The notes under the pieces were generated by a model. It saw only the letters and a list, made by a program, of their open reading frames with translations. It made no database searches and was not told the DNA's origin. A stretch of 64,000 nt of DNA, from assembly GCF_030552475.1 (NCBI RefSeq), contig NZ_JAUPED010000008.1, positions 172,844 through 236,843 on the forward strand, in the 5' to 3' direction. The translations under genes and the position numbers were made by a program. Origin of the DNA: Mariniflexile sp. AS56. GTDB taxonomy: Bacteria > Bacteroidota > Bacteroidia > Flavobacteriales > Flavobacteriaceae. This document shows, one piece after another, positions 37,366-48,212 of the stretch (within the stretch, counting starts at the first letter, position 1; every line of letters begins with the position of its first letter).

Positions 37366-38355
37366 CTAATCTTCATCATCATAATCATCTTGCGGATATA
37401 CTTCATAAATATCATCTAAGTATAAACTCCCTGTTCTTCCCATGGAAACAAAAGCTCTACTTCCGTTAGAAAAAGCAACAGCATCTTGACGCACTGTAGC
37501 CTCTAAAGCAGATATTTCTTCCCATTCATCAAGTAAGGCATTATATTCCCAAATTGTGCCTATCGCACCACCGTAATACCCTGTTGCTATATATCCTAAC
37601 CCATCTACACTAAAACTTACGGCGTTAGATCGAGTGATATTATAGTCATCATCTTCATCTAAATCGTTTTTACGCGTCCAAACCTCAGAGATTGGATCAA
37701 ATTCCCAAAAATCGACCTTATACAAACCGTTACTAACACCAGTTCCTAAATACACTTTATCATTAACTATAAAAGTGGTAGCATCCACTCTTTTTTCACC
37801 ACCAAAACCTACAAGTTCAGACCACACGTCTGTTTGTGGGTTGTATTTCCAAAAATCTTTTTTATCATTATTCCCATCATTTCCAGTTCCAATATAACCA
37901 GCACCATTAATTCCAAACTCAACTGCAGCACGTCTTACACCGCCACCGAAATCGGCTTTTTGTGTCCATGCGTTTGTTGTTGGGTTGTATTCCCAAAAAT
38001 CACTTAATTCATCATCACCATCATAACCAACACCTACATATCCTTTACCATCAATGGTAAATCCAGATGCAGAACTTCTAGCAACTCCAGGGAAATCGGC
38101 TTTTTGAACCCAATAATTTCCTTCAATATTATATTGCCAAAAATCATTTAAATAATCATCACCATCATAACCCGTTCCCATATATCCAAAATCATCGATT
38201 GTAAAACCAACGGCATTACTACGTGGTGTACCATCAAAAACCGAACGTTCTTGCCAATTACCTCTATCTTCACTATCATCGGAACTTGAACACCCTATAA
38301 ACGTGATGGCTGTTATACAAATGATTACTATTAAAAGTGTTTTATTGTTTCTCAT
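37366..38355 (-). CDS. Kelch-repeat lipoprotein
   Basis: Lipoprotein of 329 residues: lipobox Cys at about residue 22 (ITFIGC). The mature part has at least five repeats of about 48 residues, each with GYxGTGYDG, a DFWxYN strand and a W..K.D.. turn, which make a six-bladed kelch beta-propeller. The C-terminus is acidic (many Asp). Kelch lipoproteins of this kind accompany DUF4270 and are expected at the cell envelope; partner and ligand unknown. It has its own promoter and terminator. Confidence 0.9.
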   Translation of the reverse strand: MRNNKTLLIVIICITAITFIGCSSSDDSEDRGNWQERSVFDGTPRSNAVGFTIDDFGYMGTGYDGDDYLNDFWQYNIEGNYWVQKADFPGVARSSASGFTIDGKGYVGVGYDGDDELSDFWEYNPTTNAWTQKADFGGGVRRAAVEFGINGAGYIGTGNDGNNDKKDFWKYNPQTDVWSELVGFGGEKRVDATTFIVNDKVYLGTGVSNGLYKVDFWEFDPISEVWTRKNDLDEDDDYNITRSNAVSFSVDGLGYIATGYYGGAIGTIWEYNALLDEWEEISALEATVRQDAVAFSNGSRAFVSMGRTGSLYLDDIYEVYPQDDYDDED

Positions 38356-38394
38356 CTTTTATTGTTTCTATTAATTTTCAATTCAATTTTTTGC

Positions 38395-38424
38395 CAAATC
38401 TATTTTTTACATTCAACAAACAAA
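38395..38424 (-). promoter_or_regulatory. Promoter of the kelch gene
   Basis: On the minus strand TTTG (38424-38421) lies 18 bases upstream of TAGATTTG (38402-38395), matching both Bacteroidota promoter elements. The surrounding sequence resembles that of the divergent DUF4270 promoter. Confidence 0.65.
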
Positions 38425-38491
38425 AAGATTATAGCTGTTCTGGCGAATAGTCTATACTAAACCCACATTTTTCAAGACGAACACCTTAAAA

Positions 38492-38499
38492 TAAATTTG
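38492..38499 (+). promoter_or_regulatory. -7 promoter box of the DUF4270 gene
   Basis: TAAATTTG is an exact -7 match, 99 bases before the ATG. The wider word AAATAAATTTGGCA is nearly the same as AAATAGATTTGGCA of the divergent kelch promoter on the other strand. Confidence 0.55.
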
Positions 38500-38598
38500 G
38501 CAGTAATTAATAGCCTGTTGGCATATTAAAACCCTGCTTTGGTATAACTAATTTTAATTGAAAAGACTGTTTAATTAAGTTCGCTCAAATTATTTTTT

Positions 38599-39915
38599 AT
38601 GACCCTGAAGCAAGCCTTTGCAGTTCCCTTATGTACATTCATATTGATTTGTACACTAATAACATCTTGTACAAACGATAACGACAGTTTCCCTGTGGGG
38701 GAAGATTGGATAGATCTAGACACTAAGGTGTATTATATTGACACCCTATCGGTTAAAGCAAGTACCTTTAAATTTGATTCTATTGCGGTTTCTTACACCA
38801 GTAGATTGTTAATTGGTGCTTATACCGACCCTGTTTTCGGACTTACCACAAGCAAAAGTTATGCGCAACTTACAAATTCAACCTACACTATAGATAATAA
38901 TGCGGTTTTCGATTCTATAGCCTTAATTTTAAATTACGACTCCTATTTTTATAATGATACGATACCCGTTCAAAAAATAAACATCTATGAAGTGCTAAAA
39001 GATATTGAGCCAGATGATGATGACGAAGACAGTTACTACAACACAAGCAATATCGCCTCAAATAGCACGTCTATTGCCTCAAAAAGTTTCTACGCAAAAC
39101 CGAAGAAGGACGACTCATTACATGTAACCTTAAGCAACACGTTTGGGAAAACCCTTTTTGAAAACATTAGAGATAATAAAATTAACAATACAGATGAATT
39201 TTTAAAAGTATACAAAGGCTTACTTATAGAACCAGATGCAAATAACACTGCCATATTAGGTTTCTTAAAAAGTAGTTTTGTTCGAATTTATTACACCAAT
39301 AAAGAAGAACTTACTACAGACATACTCACTTTAGATATGCCTTTTGATGCCACCAACAGTTTCCATAACATTACAAACCAAACAGAAGGTACCGTTTTCG
39401 AATCACTTACAACCCAAACAACCTACCTTTCAAGTACAGCATCCAGTAACAACACGTTTATGCAAGCAGGAACTGGAATTGCAACTAGAATAGATATTCC
39501 TAACCTTGAGACACTTTATGACATTCCTGGTACCGGAATTATAATTGATGCCAACCTAAAAATTTCACTAAAGCAAAATTCTAACACCAAAAACCTGCAT
39601 ACAAACGACTCTCTAAATGTATACATTATAGACAAAAAAGCAAATACTGTAAGTGCTTTAACAGATACCCAAGGTAATACTGTACTCGCTTTAATTACAA
39701 ATGAAGACAGCGAATTTAACCTCACTACCTATTCCATTCCTATTAAATATTTTCTTAACCTAAAACTATCGGATTTAAACGGTGATAATTACTTTTTAGC
39801 CATATATCCCAAAGATTATAATCAATCTATAAACAGGTATATTCTAAATGGTGAAGCCGCTTCAAACAGTCTTAAATCTAAAATCGAATTAATTTACGCT
39901 ATTTATGATAAATAA
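38599..39915 (+). CDS. DUF4270 family lipoprotein
   Basis: A 438-residue lipoprotein (lipobox ITSC, Cys at about residue 24). DUF4270 features: an early DTLSVKASTFKFDSIAVSYTSRLLIGAYTDPVFG, then long beta-rich segments. Function is unknown; members are usually predicted outer-membrane lipoproteins. Its last codons overlap the start of the outer-membrane protein gene by 11 bases, so the two are translated together. Confidence 0.88.
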   Translation: MTLKQAFAVPLCTFILICTLITSCTNDNDSFPVGEDWIDLDTKVYYIDTLSVKASTFKFDSIAVSYTSRLLIGAYTDPVFGLTTSKSYAQLTNSTYTIDNNAVFDSIALILNYDSYFYNDTIPVQKINIYEVLKDIEPDDDDEDSYYNTSNIASNSTSIASKSFYAKPKKDDSLHVTLSNTFGKTLFENIRDNKINNTDEFLKVYKGLLIEPDANNTAILGFLKSSFVRIYYTNKEELTTDILTLDMPFDATNSFHNITNQTEGTVFESLTTQTTYLSSTASSNNTFMQAGTGIATRIDIPNLETLYDIPGTGIIIDANLKISLKQNSNTKNLHTNDSLNVYIIDKKANTVSALTDTQGNTVLALITNEDSEFNLTTYSIPIKYFLNLKLSDLNGDNYFLAIYPKDYNQSINRYILNGEAASNSLKSKIELIYAIYDK

Positions 39916-41155
39916 ATATTTAATACTAAGTCTATTCTTAGTTGTATTTACAATGCAAACAAGGGCACAATCGAACGCCTTATCTAGCTCGCCATATTCA
40001 TTATATGGTTTGGGCTTAAGCAATGAAACCTCTACAGGAAAAGTAAATGGCTTGGGTGGTTTGGGAATTGCCATGCCATCAAGCTCTTTTATAAACAACT
40101 CAAATCCTGCTGCATTTGGAAGTATTTTATTAAACTCGTTTCTATATGATTTTGGAATAAAAGCACAAACCAATACTTTGGCTGAAGGTAACAGTACCGA
40201 TTCAAACATTACAGCCAATTTTTCCAATATTGCACTCGCGTTCCCCGTAACAAAACGATCTGGATTTGGTATTACTCTTATTCCATTAACCAGTGTAGGG
40301 TATTCCATTTCTGGTATTGAAACAAACATTGAAGGCACAAGTAACAGCGTTTTTATTACAGATATAGTGGGCACCGGAGGTATAAACGATTTAAAACTTA
40401 ATTACGGATACGCCTTAACCAATAAATTCAGATTGGGTATTACAGGATCTGCTCTTTTTGGTCAAATAAAACAAACTGAAACAGATTATTTACCAAGCAA
40501 TACATTTGTAATAGAAGATATAAATTATTACTCTGGCGTTCGTGTTGGAGCTGGGTTTCAGTATGACGTTTTTAAGAATTTTTCAATTGGAGGTACAACA
40601 CAATTACCAACAAGTTTAAGCGGAAGTAAATCGAGTACCATTACTTTATATACTACGGATGCCACAACTGATTTAACTGAAAATTCAGAAAGCACTATTG
40701 ACGACTTTAATTTACCACTTGAACTAGGATTCGGACTCCAAACAACCTTAAAAAAGTACTTTTCACTAAATCTAGATTATAAAAAAAGCTACTGGACTAA
40801 CACCAATCAATCAGATCAACTTGGAACTTATGTAGACCAAAATTTATTTGGTGTTGGTTTGCAATATGCCGCCGAGAAAAAAGCATCTAAATTTTTCAAC
40901 AACCTAGAGTATCGAGTTGGCTATAATTTTAATGACGGGAATTTGGAAGTTAACGACCAACGTGTAAAAAGCAGCTCCCTTAATTTAGGTATTGGAATCC
41001 CTTTTAACGACTACACAAGTTCCATGATTAACATTGGGTATTCCTATGGAAATAAAGGACAAATTACCAACGGCTTAATAAAAGAAAACTACCATTTACT
41101 GTCTATAAACTTAAGTTTAGAAGGTATTTGGTTTCAAAAGCGAAAAATTGATTAG
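39905..41155 (+). CDS. Outer-membrane beta-barrel protein
   Basis: A 416-residue exported protein (signal MINKYLILSLFLVVFTMQTRAQ). Alternating amphipathic strands, aromatic turns and the opening SPYSLYGLGL ... GGLGIAMPSSSFINNSNPAAF are typical of a FadL/PorV-like barrel. I cannot say what it transports. It is coupled to the DUF4270 lipoprotein, which may sit on its outer or periplasmic face. A small hairpin (41215-41243) follows. Confidence 0.78.
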   Translation: MINKYLILSLFLVVFTMQTRAQSNALSSSPYSLYGLGLSNETSTGKVNGLGGLGIAMPSSSFINNSNPAAFGSILLNSFLYDFGIKAQTNTLAEGNSTDSNITANFSNIALAFPVTKRSGFGITLIPLTSVGYSISGIETNIEGTSNSVFITDIVGTGGINDLKLNYGYALTNKFRLGITGSALFGQIKQTETDYLPSNTFVIEDINYYSGVRVGAGFQYDVFKNFSIGGTTQLPTSLSGSKSSTITLYTTDATTDLTENSESTIDDFNLPLELGFGLQTTLKKYFSLNLDYKKSYWTNTNQSDQLGTYVDQNLFGVGLQYAAEKKASKFFNNLEYRVGYNFNDGNLEVNDQRVKSSSLNLGIGIPFNDYTSSMINIGYSYGNKGQITNGLIKENYHLLSINLSLEGIWFQKRKID

Positions 41156-41214
41156 TTATCGTTTAATAACTAATGACCAAATAAAGTAAACTATAATAAG
41201 TTTATAGAGAGTTT

Positions 41215-41243
41215 AAAATCTGCAAGTTTTTCTTGTGGATTTT
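41215..41243 (+). terminator. Imperfect hairpin after the barrel gene
   Basis: AAAATC..CAAG at the left pairs with CTTG..GATTTT at the right, 10 of 12 pairs, over a TTTTT loop. Probable terminator of the DUF4270 operon. Confidence 0.45.
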
Positions 41244-41361
41244 ATGCTTTTGAATGTATTAGAAAGAAACAATTAAACTCGATTTAGTTGATATAAAAAA
41301 TTATACATAAAAGTAAACCACACTTCTCAAAACTCAAGCAACCAAAAGTCATTAATTCAAT

Positions 41362-41369
41362 TATCTTTG
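41362..41369 (+). promoter_or_regulatory. -7 promoter box of trmD
   Basis: TATCTTTG is an exact match, 19 bases before the ATG at 41389. Confidence 0.55.
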
Positions 41370-41388
41370 CAATTCTTAAAACACAACC

Positions 41389-42066
41389 ATGCGCATCGAT
41401 ATCATTACCGTTTTACCTGAATTACTTAAAAGTCCGTTTGAAGCCTCCATTTTAAAACGCGCTATTGAAGCCAATCTGGTAGAAGTTCATTTTCACAATT
41501 TACGTAATTATACTTCAGATAGATATAAATCTATTGATGACACCCAATTTGGTGGTGGCGCTGGTATGGTTATGATGGTTGAACCTATCGATAAATGCAT
41601 TACCGCATTAAAAGAACAACGTGATTATGACGAAGTTATTTATATGACACCCGATGGTAAAACTTTAAATCAAGGTATGGCCAACCATTTATCGCTAAAA
41701 GAAAACATCATTATTTTATGTGGTCATTATAAAGGTGTAGACCAACGCGTGCGCGATCATTTTATAACCCGTGAAATTTCTATTGGCGATTATGTACTAT
41801 CAGGTGGTGAATTAGGTGCTGCCGTGCTTTGTGATGCCATTATAAGATTAATACCTGGAGTTTTAGGAAATGAAACCTCTGCTCTAACCGATTCGTTTCA
41901 AGATAATTTACTGGCACCACCCATATATACCAAACCTCGAGAATATAAAGGTTGGAAAGTTCCCGAATTATTATTTAGTGGTAACTTCCCTAAAATTGAA
42001 AAGTGGCGTGAAGAGCAAGCCTACCAACGCACGAAAGAACGAAGACCTGATTTGTTAGAGGATTAA
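41389..42066 (+). CDS. trmD: tRNA (guanine-N1)-methyltransferase
   Basis: Methylates G37 of tRNAs using SAM. The 225-residue protein has the SPOUT trefoil-knot features: [30 protein letters not shown] and [19 protein letters not shown], and the C-terminal [23 protein letters not shown]. rplS follows 251 bases downstream with its own promoter, a common trmD-rplS neighbourhood. Confidence 0.97.
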   Translation: MRIDIITVLPELLKSPFEASILKRAIEANLVEVHFHNLRNYTSDRYKSIDDTQFGGGAGMVMMVEPIDKCITALKEQRDYDEVIYMTPDGKTLNQGMANHLSLKENIIILCGHYKGVDQRVRDHFITREISIGDYVLSGGELGAAVLCDAIIRLIPGVLGNETSALTDSFQDNLLAPPIYTKPREYKGWKVPELLFSGNFPKIEKWREEQAYQRTKERRPDLLED

Positions 42067-42106
42067 CTTGAGGCAACAGTATGTATTGCCACTAATTAAT
42101 ACAAGA

Positions 42107-42172
42107 GTTAAGGATTGAAGTAAAAACCCCTTTTATGAGGCACAAACAAAAAGAGTGTAAAGAAAGCCTGCT
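42107..42172. repeat. Interspersed fold-back element, degenerate copy 2
   Basis: GTTAAGGATTGAAGTAAAAA (42107-42126) continues as CCCC and agrees with the 31091-31114 element at 18 of 24 positions. A weaker match (GAGTGTAAAGAAAGCCTG) stands where the second half would be expected. It looks like a decayed copy between trmD and rplS. Confidence 0.4.
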
Positions 42173-42212
42173 TATTAGGAAGGGAACCTCCAAATAAAAA
42201 AATAATTAAAAA

Positions 42213-42242
42213 TTGCAAATAACTAATTAATAGTTATCTTTG
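42213..42242 (+). promoter_or_regulatory. Promoter of rplS
   Basis: TTG (42213-42215) and TATCTTTG (42235-42242) are separated by 19 bases, a full match to the Bacteroidota consensus. The expected leader is about 70 bases long. Confidence 0.75.
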
Positions 42243-42317
42243 CGCCCTATTTCGGGTTAACCTCTGGCGAGAATCGTGAATGTTGTTTCGAATTAATCAT
42301 TATTAAAATTTAAAGAT

Positions 42318-42668
42318 ATGGAATCTTTAGTAAAGTTTGTACAAGACGAATTTGTAACAAAAAAGGATTTTCCAGAGTTTGGAGCTGGAGACACAATTAC
42401 TGTATACTACGAAATTAGAGAGGGCGAAAAAGTTCGTACTCAGTTTTTTAGAGGTGTAGTAATTCAAAGAAGAGGATCTGGATCATCAGAGACTTTCACA
42501 ATCAGAAAAATGTCTGGTACTGTTGGTGTGGAACGTATATTCCCAGTTAACTTACCTGCATTACAAAAAGTTGAAGTTAATAAACGCGGTAAAGTGCGTA
42601 GAGCTAGAATCTACTACTTTAGAGGTCTTACTGGTAAAAAAGCTAGAATTAAAGAACGCAGACGTTAA
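42318..42668 (+). CDS. rplS: 50S ribosomal protein L19
   Basis: A 116-residue ribosomal protein at the 30S-50S interface. It has the conserved FGAGDTITVYYEIREGEKVRTQFFRGVVIQRRG-type beta barrel, FTIRKMSGTVGVERIFP and the basic C-terminal tail (RGKVRRARIYYFRGLTGKKARIKERRR). Strong promoter, roughly 70-base leader and a good terminator indicate a single-gene unit. Confidence 0.98.
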   Translation: MESLVKFVQDEFVTKKDFPEFGAGDTITVYYEIREGEKVRTQFFRGVVIQRRGSGSSETFTIRKMSGTVGVERIFPVNLPALQKVEVNKRGKVRRARIYYFRGLTGKKARIKERRR

Positions 42669-42693
42669 TAAAGTATTATTGCGAAAGCAAATT

Positions 42694-42726
42694 AAAAGCC
42701 CTGAAATTTTTTCAGGGCTTTTTTTA
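42694..42726 (+). terminator. Rho-independent terminator after rplS
   Basis: AAGCCCTGAA pairs with TTCAGGGCTT (42711-42720) across a short T-rich loop and is followed by TTTTTTATT. Confidence 0.93.
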
Positions 42727-42759
42727 TTAACAAATGTTAATAAGTATAGTTGATAACTG

Positions 42760-43285
42760 GTTGATATATAAAATGTTAAATGTTTTGGTTTTTCGAGATA
42801 TGTATGTTATCTTAGCTAAACAAGAAACAGAAACGGTTTTAAAACTGGTTTCATCTAAAAAATGAATTTAAAAAGTTTCTGTATAAGTAAACGTTCTTTA
42901 TTTATTTTGTAATTGTTTTTTGAGATTTGATTGCAGCAGGTGTAAGCGTGTGGAAGCAAAAAAATCATGAAGTTATAAAAAGTACGGCATATAGATTTAG
43001 GCAGTAACTAGTATAGCGGAAAGCTTAAAAAAACAACTTTGCCGAAAGGATAGTTGTTAGAATTAGAGCAATGTATTAAAAAATCTTGACGTTAAATCGA
43101 AAAGAAAGATTAGTGGCATCAAGAAAAACAATTATTATTAGAAGCATTTTCGGTAATATGTCAATACATTTTGAAAATTACAGAAATGTTTCCTTGAAAT
43201 AATAGCACTTACATTGAAAAAATTTAGATTAACACCTAAGTTGATTTGATAGAGATGTCAATTAGATTAAGTTATGTTATTTCAA
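42760..43285 (+). other. Unexplained intergenic region (876 bases without a gene between rplS and icd)
   Basis: No open frame longer than about 35 codons. A possible promoter reads TTGG followed about 20 bases later by TATCTTAG (one mismatch) near 42790-42820, and a terminator-like hairpin ends the region at 43286-43331. Read across stops, one plus-strand frame at about 42985-43195 looks protein-like (KLKKTTLPKG, LLELEQCIKKS, WHQEKQLLLEAF), so a decayed gene is possible. A non-coding RNA of about 500 bases is the alternative. It does not resemble tmRNA, RNase P RNA or 6S RNA. Confidence 0.3.
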
Positions 43286-43338
43286 AAAAGCCATGTCAAA
43301 GTAGATTAAATTCTGCAGGGATATGGCTTTTGTTTTTT
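43286..43338 (+). terminator. Terminator-like hairpin in the rplS-icd gap
   Basis: AAAAGCCATGTC (43286-43297) pairs at 11 of 12 positions with GATATGGCTTTT (43320-43331), followed by TGTTTTTTAT. No intact gene precedes it. Confidence 0.6.
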
Positions 43339-43468
43339 ATAAACTTCTCTCTTGTTTGATTAATGAATTCTTATTAGTTCCTACCTTTTTTTTAATTCTG
43401 TGAAATATTTTCCATATTAACACTTTCGATTAATCGATTAAGCAATTATAAAAGTCAATTTTTGTATA

Positions 43469-43500
43469 TTCGCGTCGCGAAAACGTTATCGTATATCGTA
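43469..43500 (+). promoter_or_regulatory. Palindromic promoter region of icd
   Basis: TTCGCGTCGCGAA (43469-43481) is a perfect 13-base palindrome, overlapping a -7-like TATATTCG. It is followed by AACGTT and by the repeat CGTATATCGTAT. This is a plausible operator of an unknown regulator about 65-75 bases before the start codon. Confidence 0.45.
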
Positions 43501-43529
43501 TTTCACTTTATAGTTAATTATTAATATAA

Positions 43530-45755
<2,226 letters not shown>

Positions 45756-45776
45756 TATAAAAATAAATACAATTTT

Positions 45777-45806
45777 AAAAAGCTCCTGTAAAGGAGCTTT
45801 TTTTTT
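45777..45806 (+). terminator. Rho-independent terminator after icd
   Basis: AAAAAGCTCC pairs with GGAGCTTTTT across TGTAAA, followed by a long T tract. Confidence 0.93.
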
Positions 45807-45831
45807 ATACTTTTATAAAAAAAGTCTATTA

Positions 45832-48207
45832 ATGAAAAACATACTACTATGTTTTCTTTTTATATTTTGTACTAGCTCACTAACTGCAAATGCACAAAGT
45901 AAATTCACTTTAAAGGGTGTTATTTCTGAAGAAAAAAACAACGAAACCCTAATAGGTGTCAGTATTATTTTTCCAGAATTAAACACCGGAACTACCACTA
46001 ACGAATATGGTTTTTACTCCATAACCTTACCTCAAGGTACCTATAAGGTAATAGTAAGTTATTTGGGGTTTGCGACTCAAAGCGACACCATTACTCTAAC
46101 AAACAACCTCACTAAAAATTTCAGTTTATCAGATTCATTAGAAAGTTTAAACGAAATAATTATAACCCAAAACGTTGAAAAGTTAAACATTCAAACACCA
46201 CAAATGAGTGTTAATCGATTAATGGCGAGTACCATAAAAGAAATTCCCGTGGTGTTGGGTGAAGCTGATATTATTAAAGCCATTACCCTATTACCTGGTG
46301 TCACCAATGCAGGTGAGGGAGCCTCGGGCTTCAATGTGCGTGGCGGGTCGGCAGACCAGAATTTAATTCTTTTAGATGAAGCTACTATTTTTAACGCCTC
46401 ACATTTATTTGGTTTCTTTTCAGTTTTCAACCCGGATGCCATTAAAGACATTAAATTGTACAAGGGTGGTATACCCGCCAGATATGGTGGTCGTGTAGCT
46501 TCTGTTTTAGACATTTACCAAAAAGATGGAAACAGTAATGAGTTTCATGCAAATGGTGGTATTGGTTTAATATCTAACAGACTCCTTATTGAAGGCCCGT
46601 TGAAAAAAGAAAAAGGCTCCTTCCTTTTAGGTGGTAGGTCTAGTTATGCACACTTGTTTTTACCCCTTTTTGATAATGATAACATTGCTTATTTCTACGA
46701 TTTAAACACGAAATTGAGCTATCGATTAAACGATAACAACAATATATACATGTCGGGGTATTTTGGTCGTGATGTTTTTAGAATTAATGAATCTTTCGAT
46801 AACACCTACGGAAACACTGTCTTAAATTTTAGATGGAACCATTTGTTCTCAAGTAAACTGTTTTCTAATCTTTCCTTAATTTATTCTGACTATTATTACG
46901 GTTTAAAATTGAGTTTTGTAGAATTTGATTGGGTTTCGGGCATTAAAAATTTCAACTTAAAATACGATTTCAAGCATTATATTTCTGATAAATTTAAATT
47001 GCAATATGGCTTAAACAGCATCTATTATAAGTTTAATCCAGGTGATATAAATCCAACTTCTGAAACTTCGGGCGTTAACCCTTTTAAACTTATTGATAAA
47101 TTTGCTTTAGAAAATGCTATATATCTAGATGCGGAACATAAAGTATCAAATAAATTGGCGTTATCATATGGTGTACGGCTGAGTTCTTTTCTTCGTTTAG
47201 GTCAAGATGAACTGAATGTTTACGAAAATAATGAAGCGGTTGTGTTCAATGAAGATTTTCAAATTTATGAAAAAGCCGATCCGATAGGTACGGAGTCATT
47301 TAAACGCAGTAAGGTAATCTCAAACTTTTTCAACTTAGAACCTCGTGTATCAATCGCATATCAACTCAATTCTAAAAACTCCATCAAGGCGAGTTATAAT
47401 AAAATGAGTCAGTATCTACATTTACTATCCAACACAAGTTCTCCAACCCCACTCGATATTTGGACACCAAGTGGCAAATATGTTAAACCTCAATTACTCG
47501 ATCAATACGCTATTGGTTATTTTAAAAACTTCAAAGACAATAGGTATTCTTTAGAAATTGAAAGCTATTATAAAACGGTAAAAAACAGGATTGATTACAT
47601 CGACGGTGCCAATTTAATTGCAAATAACGCCATAGAACAAGTTATCTTAAATGGGGATGCCAAAGCTTATGGTTTAGAATTTCTGTTAAGAAAAAATGAA
47701 GGCCGGTTTAAAGGCTGGCTCGCCTATACGCTATCGAAATCTGAGCAACAAACCAAAGGAAGAACACCTATTGAAACTGGGATTAATAACGGGAAATGGT
47801 ACAATACTGCTTACGATAAAACACACGACATTTCGTTTACGGGAAGTTATAACTTAAATGAAAAATTAAAAATTAATACCAATTTTTTATTCCAAACAGG
47901 GCAACCAAGCACATTCCCTAACGGTCAATACACATACAACGGTATTACGGTTCCTAATTATAATAGTAGAAATTCAGATAGATTACCAGCGTACCACAGA
48001 TTGGATGCTTCCATAACATATACACCAAAACCAGATAAAAAGGAAGGACTCCAATCCTACTGGGTATTTGGAATTTATAATATTTATAGCAGAAAAAATG
48101 CCGCTTCCATTTCATTTGGCCCCAATGAAACAACAAATAAAAACGAAGCCTATAGACTGTCTATTTTTGGTATCGTACCTTCTATATCATACAATTTTAA
48201 GTTTTAA
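45832..48207 (+). CDS. TonB-dependent receptor
   Basis: Outer-membrane active transporter of 791 residues. Order: signal peptide (to about NAQS), a carboxypeptidase-regulatory-like beta-sandwich (FTLKGVISEEKNNETLIGVSIIF, about residues 25-105), plug domain (EIPVVLGEADIIKAITLLPGV, FNVRGGSADQNLILLDEATIFN, about 120-225), then a 22-stranded barrel ending in an aromatic residue (SISYNFKF). It is paired with the DUF4249 gene 5 bases downstream. The substrate is unknown; the barrel is not SusC-length, so this is not a polysaccharide locus. Confidence 0.95.
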   Translation: MKNILLCFLFIFCTSSLTANAQSKFTLKGVISEEKNNETLIGVSIIFPELNTGTTTNEYGFYSITLPQGTYKVIVSYLGFATQSDTITLTNNLTKNFSLSDSLESLNEIIITQNVEKLNIQTPQMSVNRLMASTIKEIPVVLGEADIIKAITLLPGVTNAGEGASGFNVRGGSADQNLILLDEATIFNASHLFGFFSVFNPDAIKDIKLYKGGIPARYGGRVASVLDIYQKDGNSNEFHANGGIGLISNRLLIEGPLKKEKGSFLLGGRSSYAHLFLPLFDNDNIAYFYDLNTKLSYRLNDNNNIYMSGYFGRDVFRINESFDNTYGNTVLNFRWNHLFSSKLFSNLSLIYSDYYYGLKLSFVEFDWVSGIKNFNLKYDFKHYISDKFKLQYGLNSIYYKFNPGDINPTSETSGVNPFKLIDKFALENAIYLDAEHKVSNKLALSYGVRLSSFLRLGQDELNVYENNEAVVFNEDFQIYEKADPIGTESFKRSKVISNFFNLEPRVSIAYQLNSKNSIKASYNKMSQYLHLLSNTSSPTPLDIWTPSGKYVKPQLLDQYAIGYFKNFKDNRYSLEIESYYKTVKNRIDYIDGANLIANNAIEQVILNGDAKAYGLEFLLRKNEGRFKGWLAYTLSKSEQQTKGRTPIETGINNGKWYNTAYDKTHDISFTGSYNLNEKLKINTNFLFQTGQPSTFPNGQYTYNGITVPNYNSRNSDRLPAYHRLDASITYTPKPDKKEGLQSYWVFGIYNIYSRKNAASISFGPNETTNKNEAYRLSIFGIVPSISYNFKF

Positions 48208-48212
48208 AAGCT

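Noticed and set aside
38480..38545. Sigma-54 promoter (TTGGCA ... TGC) before the DUF4270 gene
   Set aside because: The GG to GC spacing is about 16 bases instead of the required 12, and a good TAnnTTTG box explains the site better.
43251..43363. Short plus-strand frame of about 34 codons in the rplS-icd gap
   Set aside because: It contains the terminator hairpin within its coding length and has no recognisable features.
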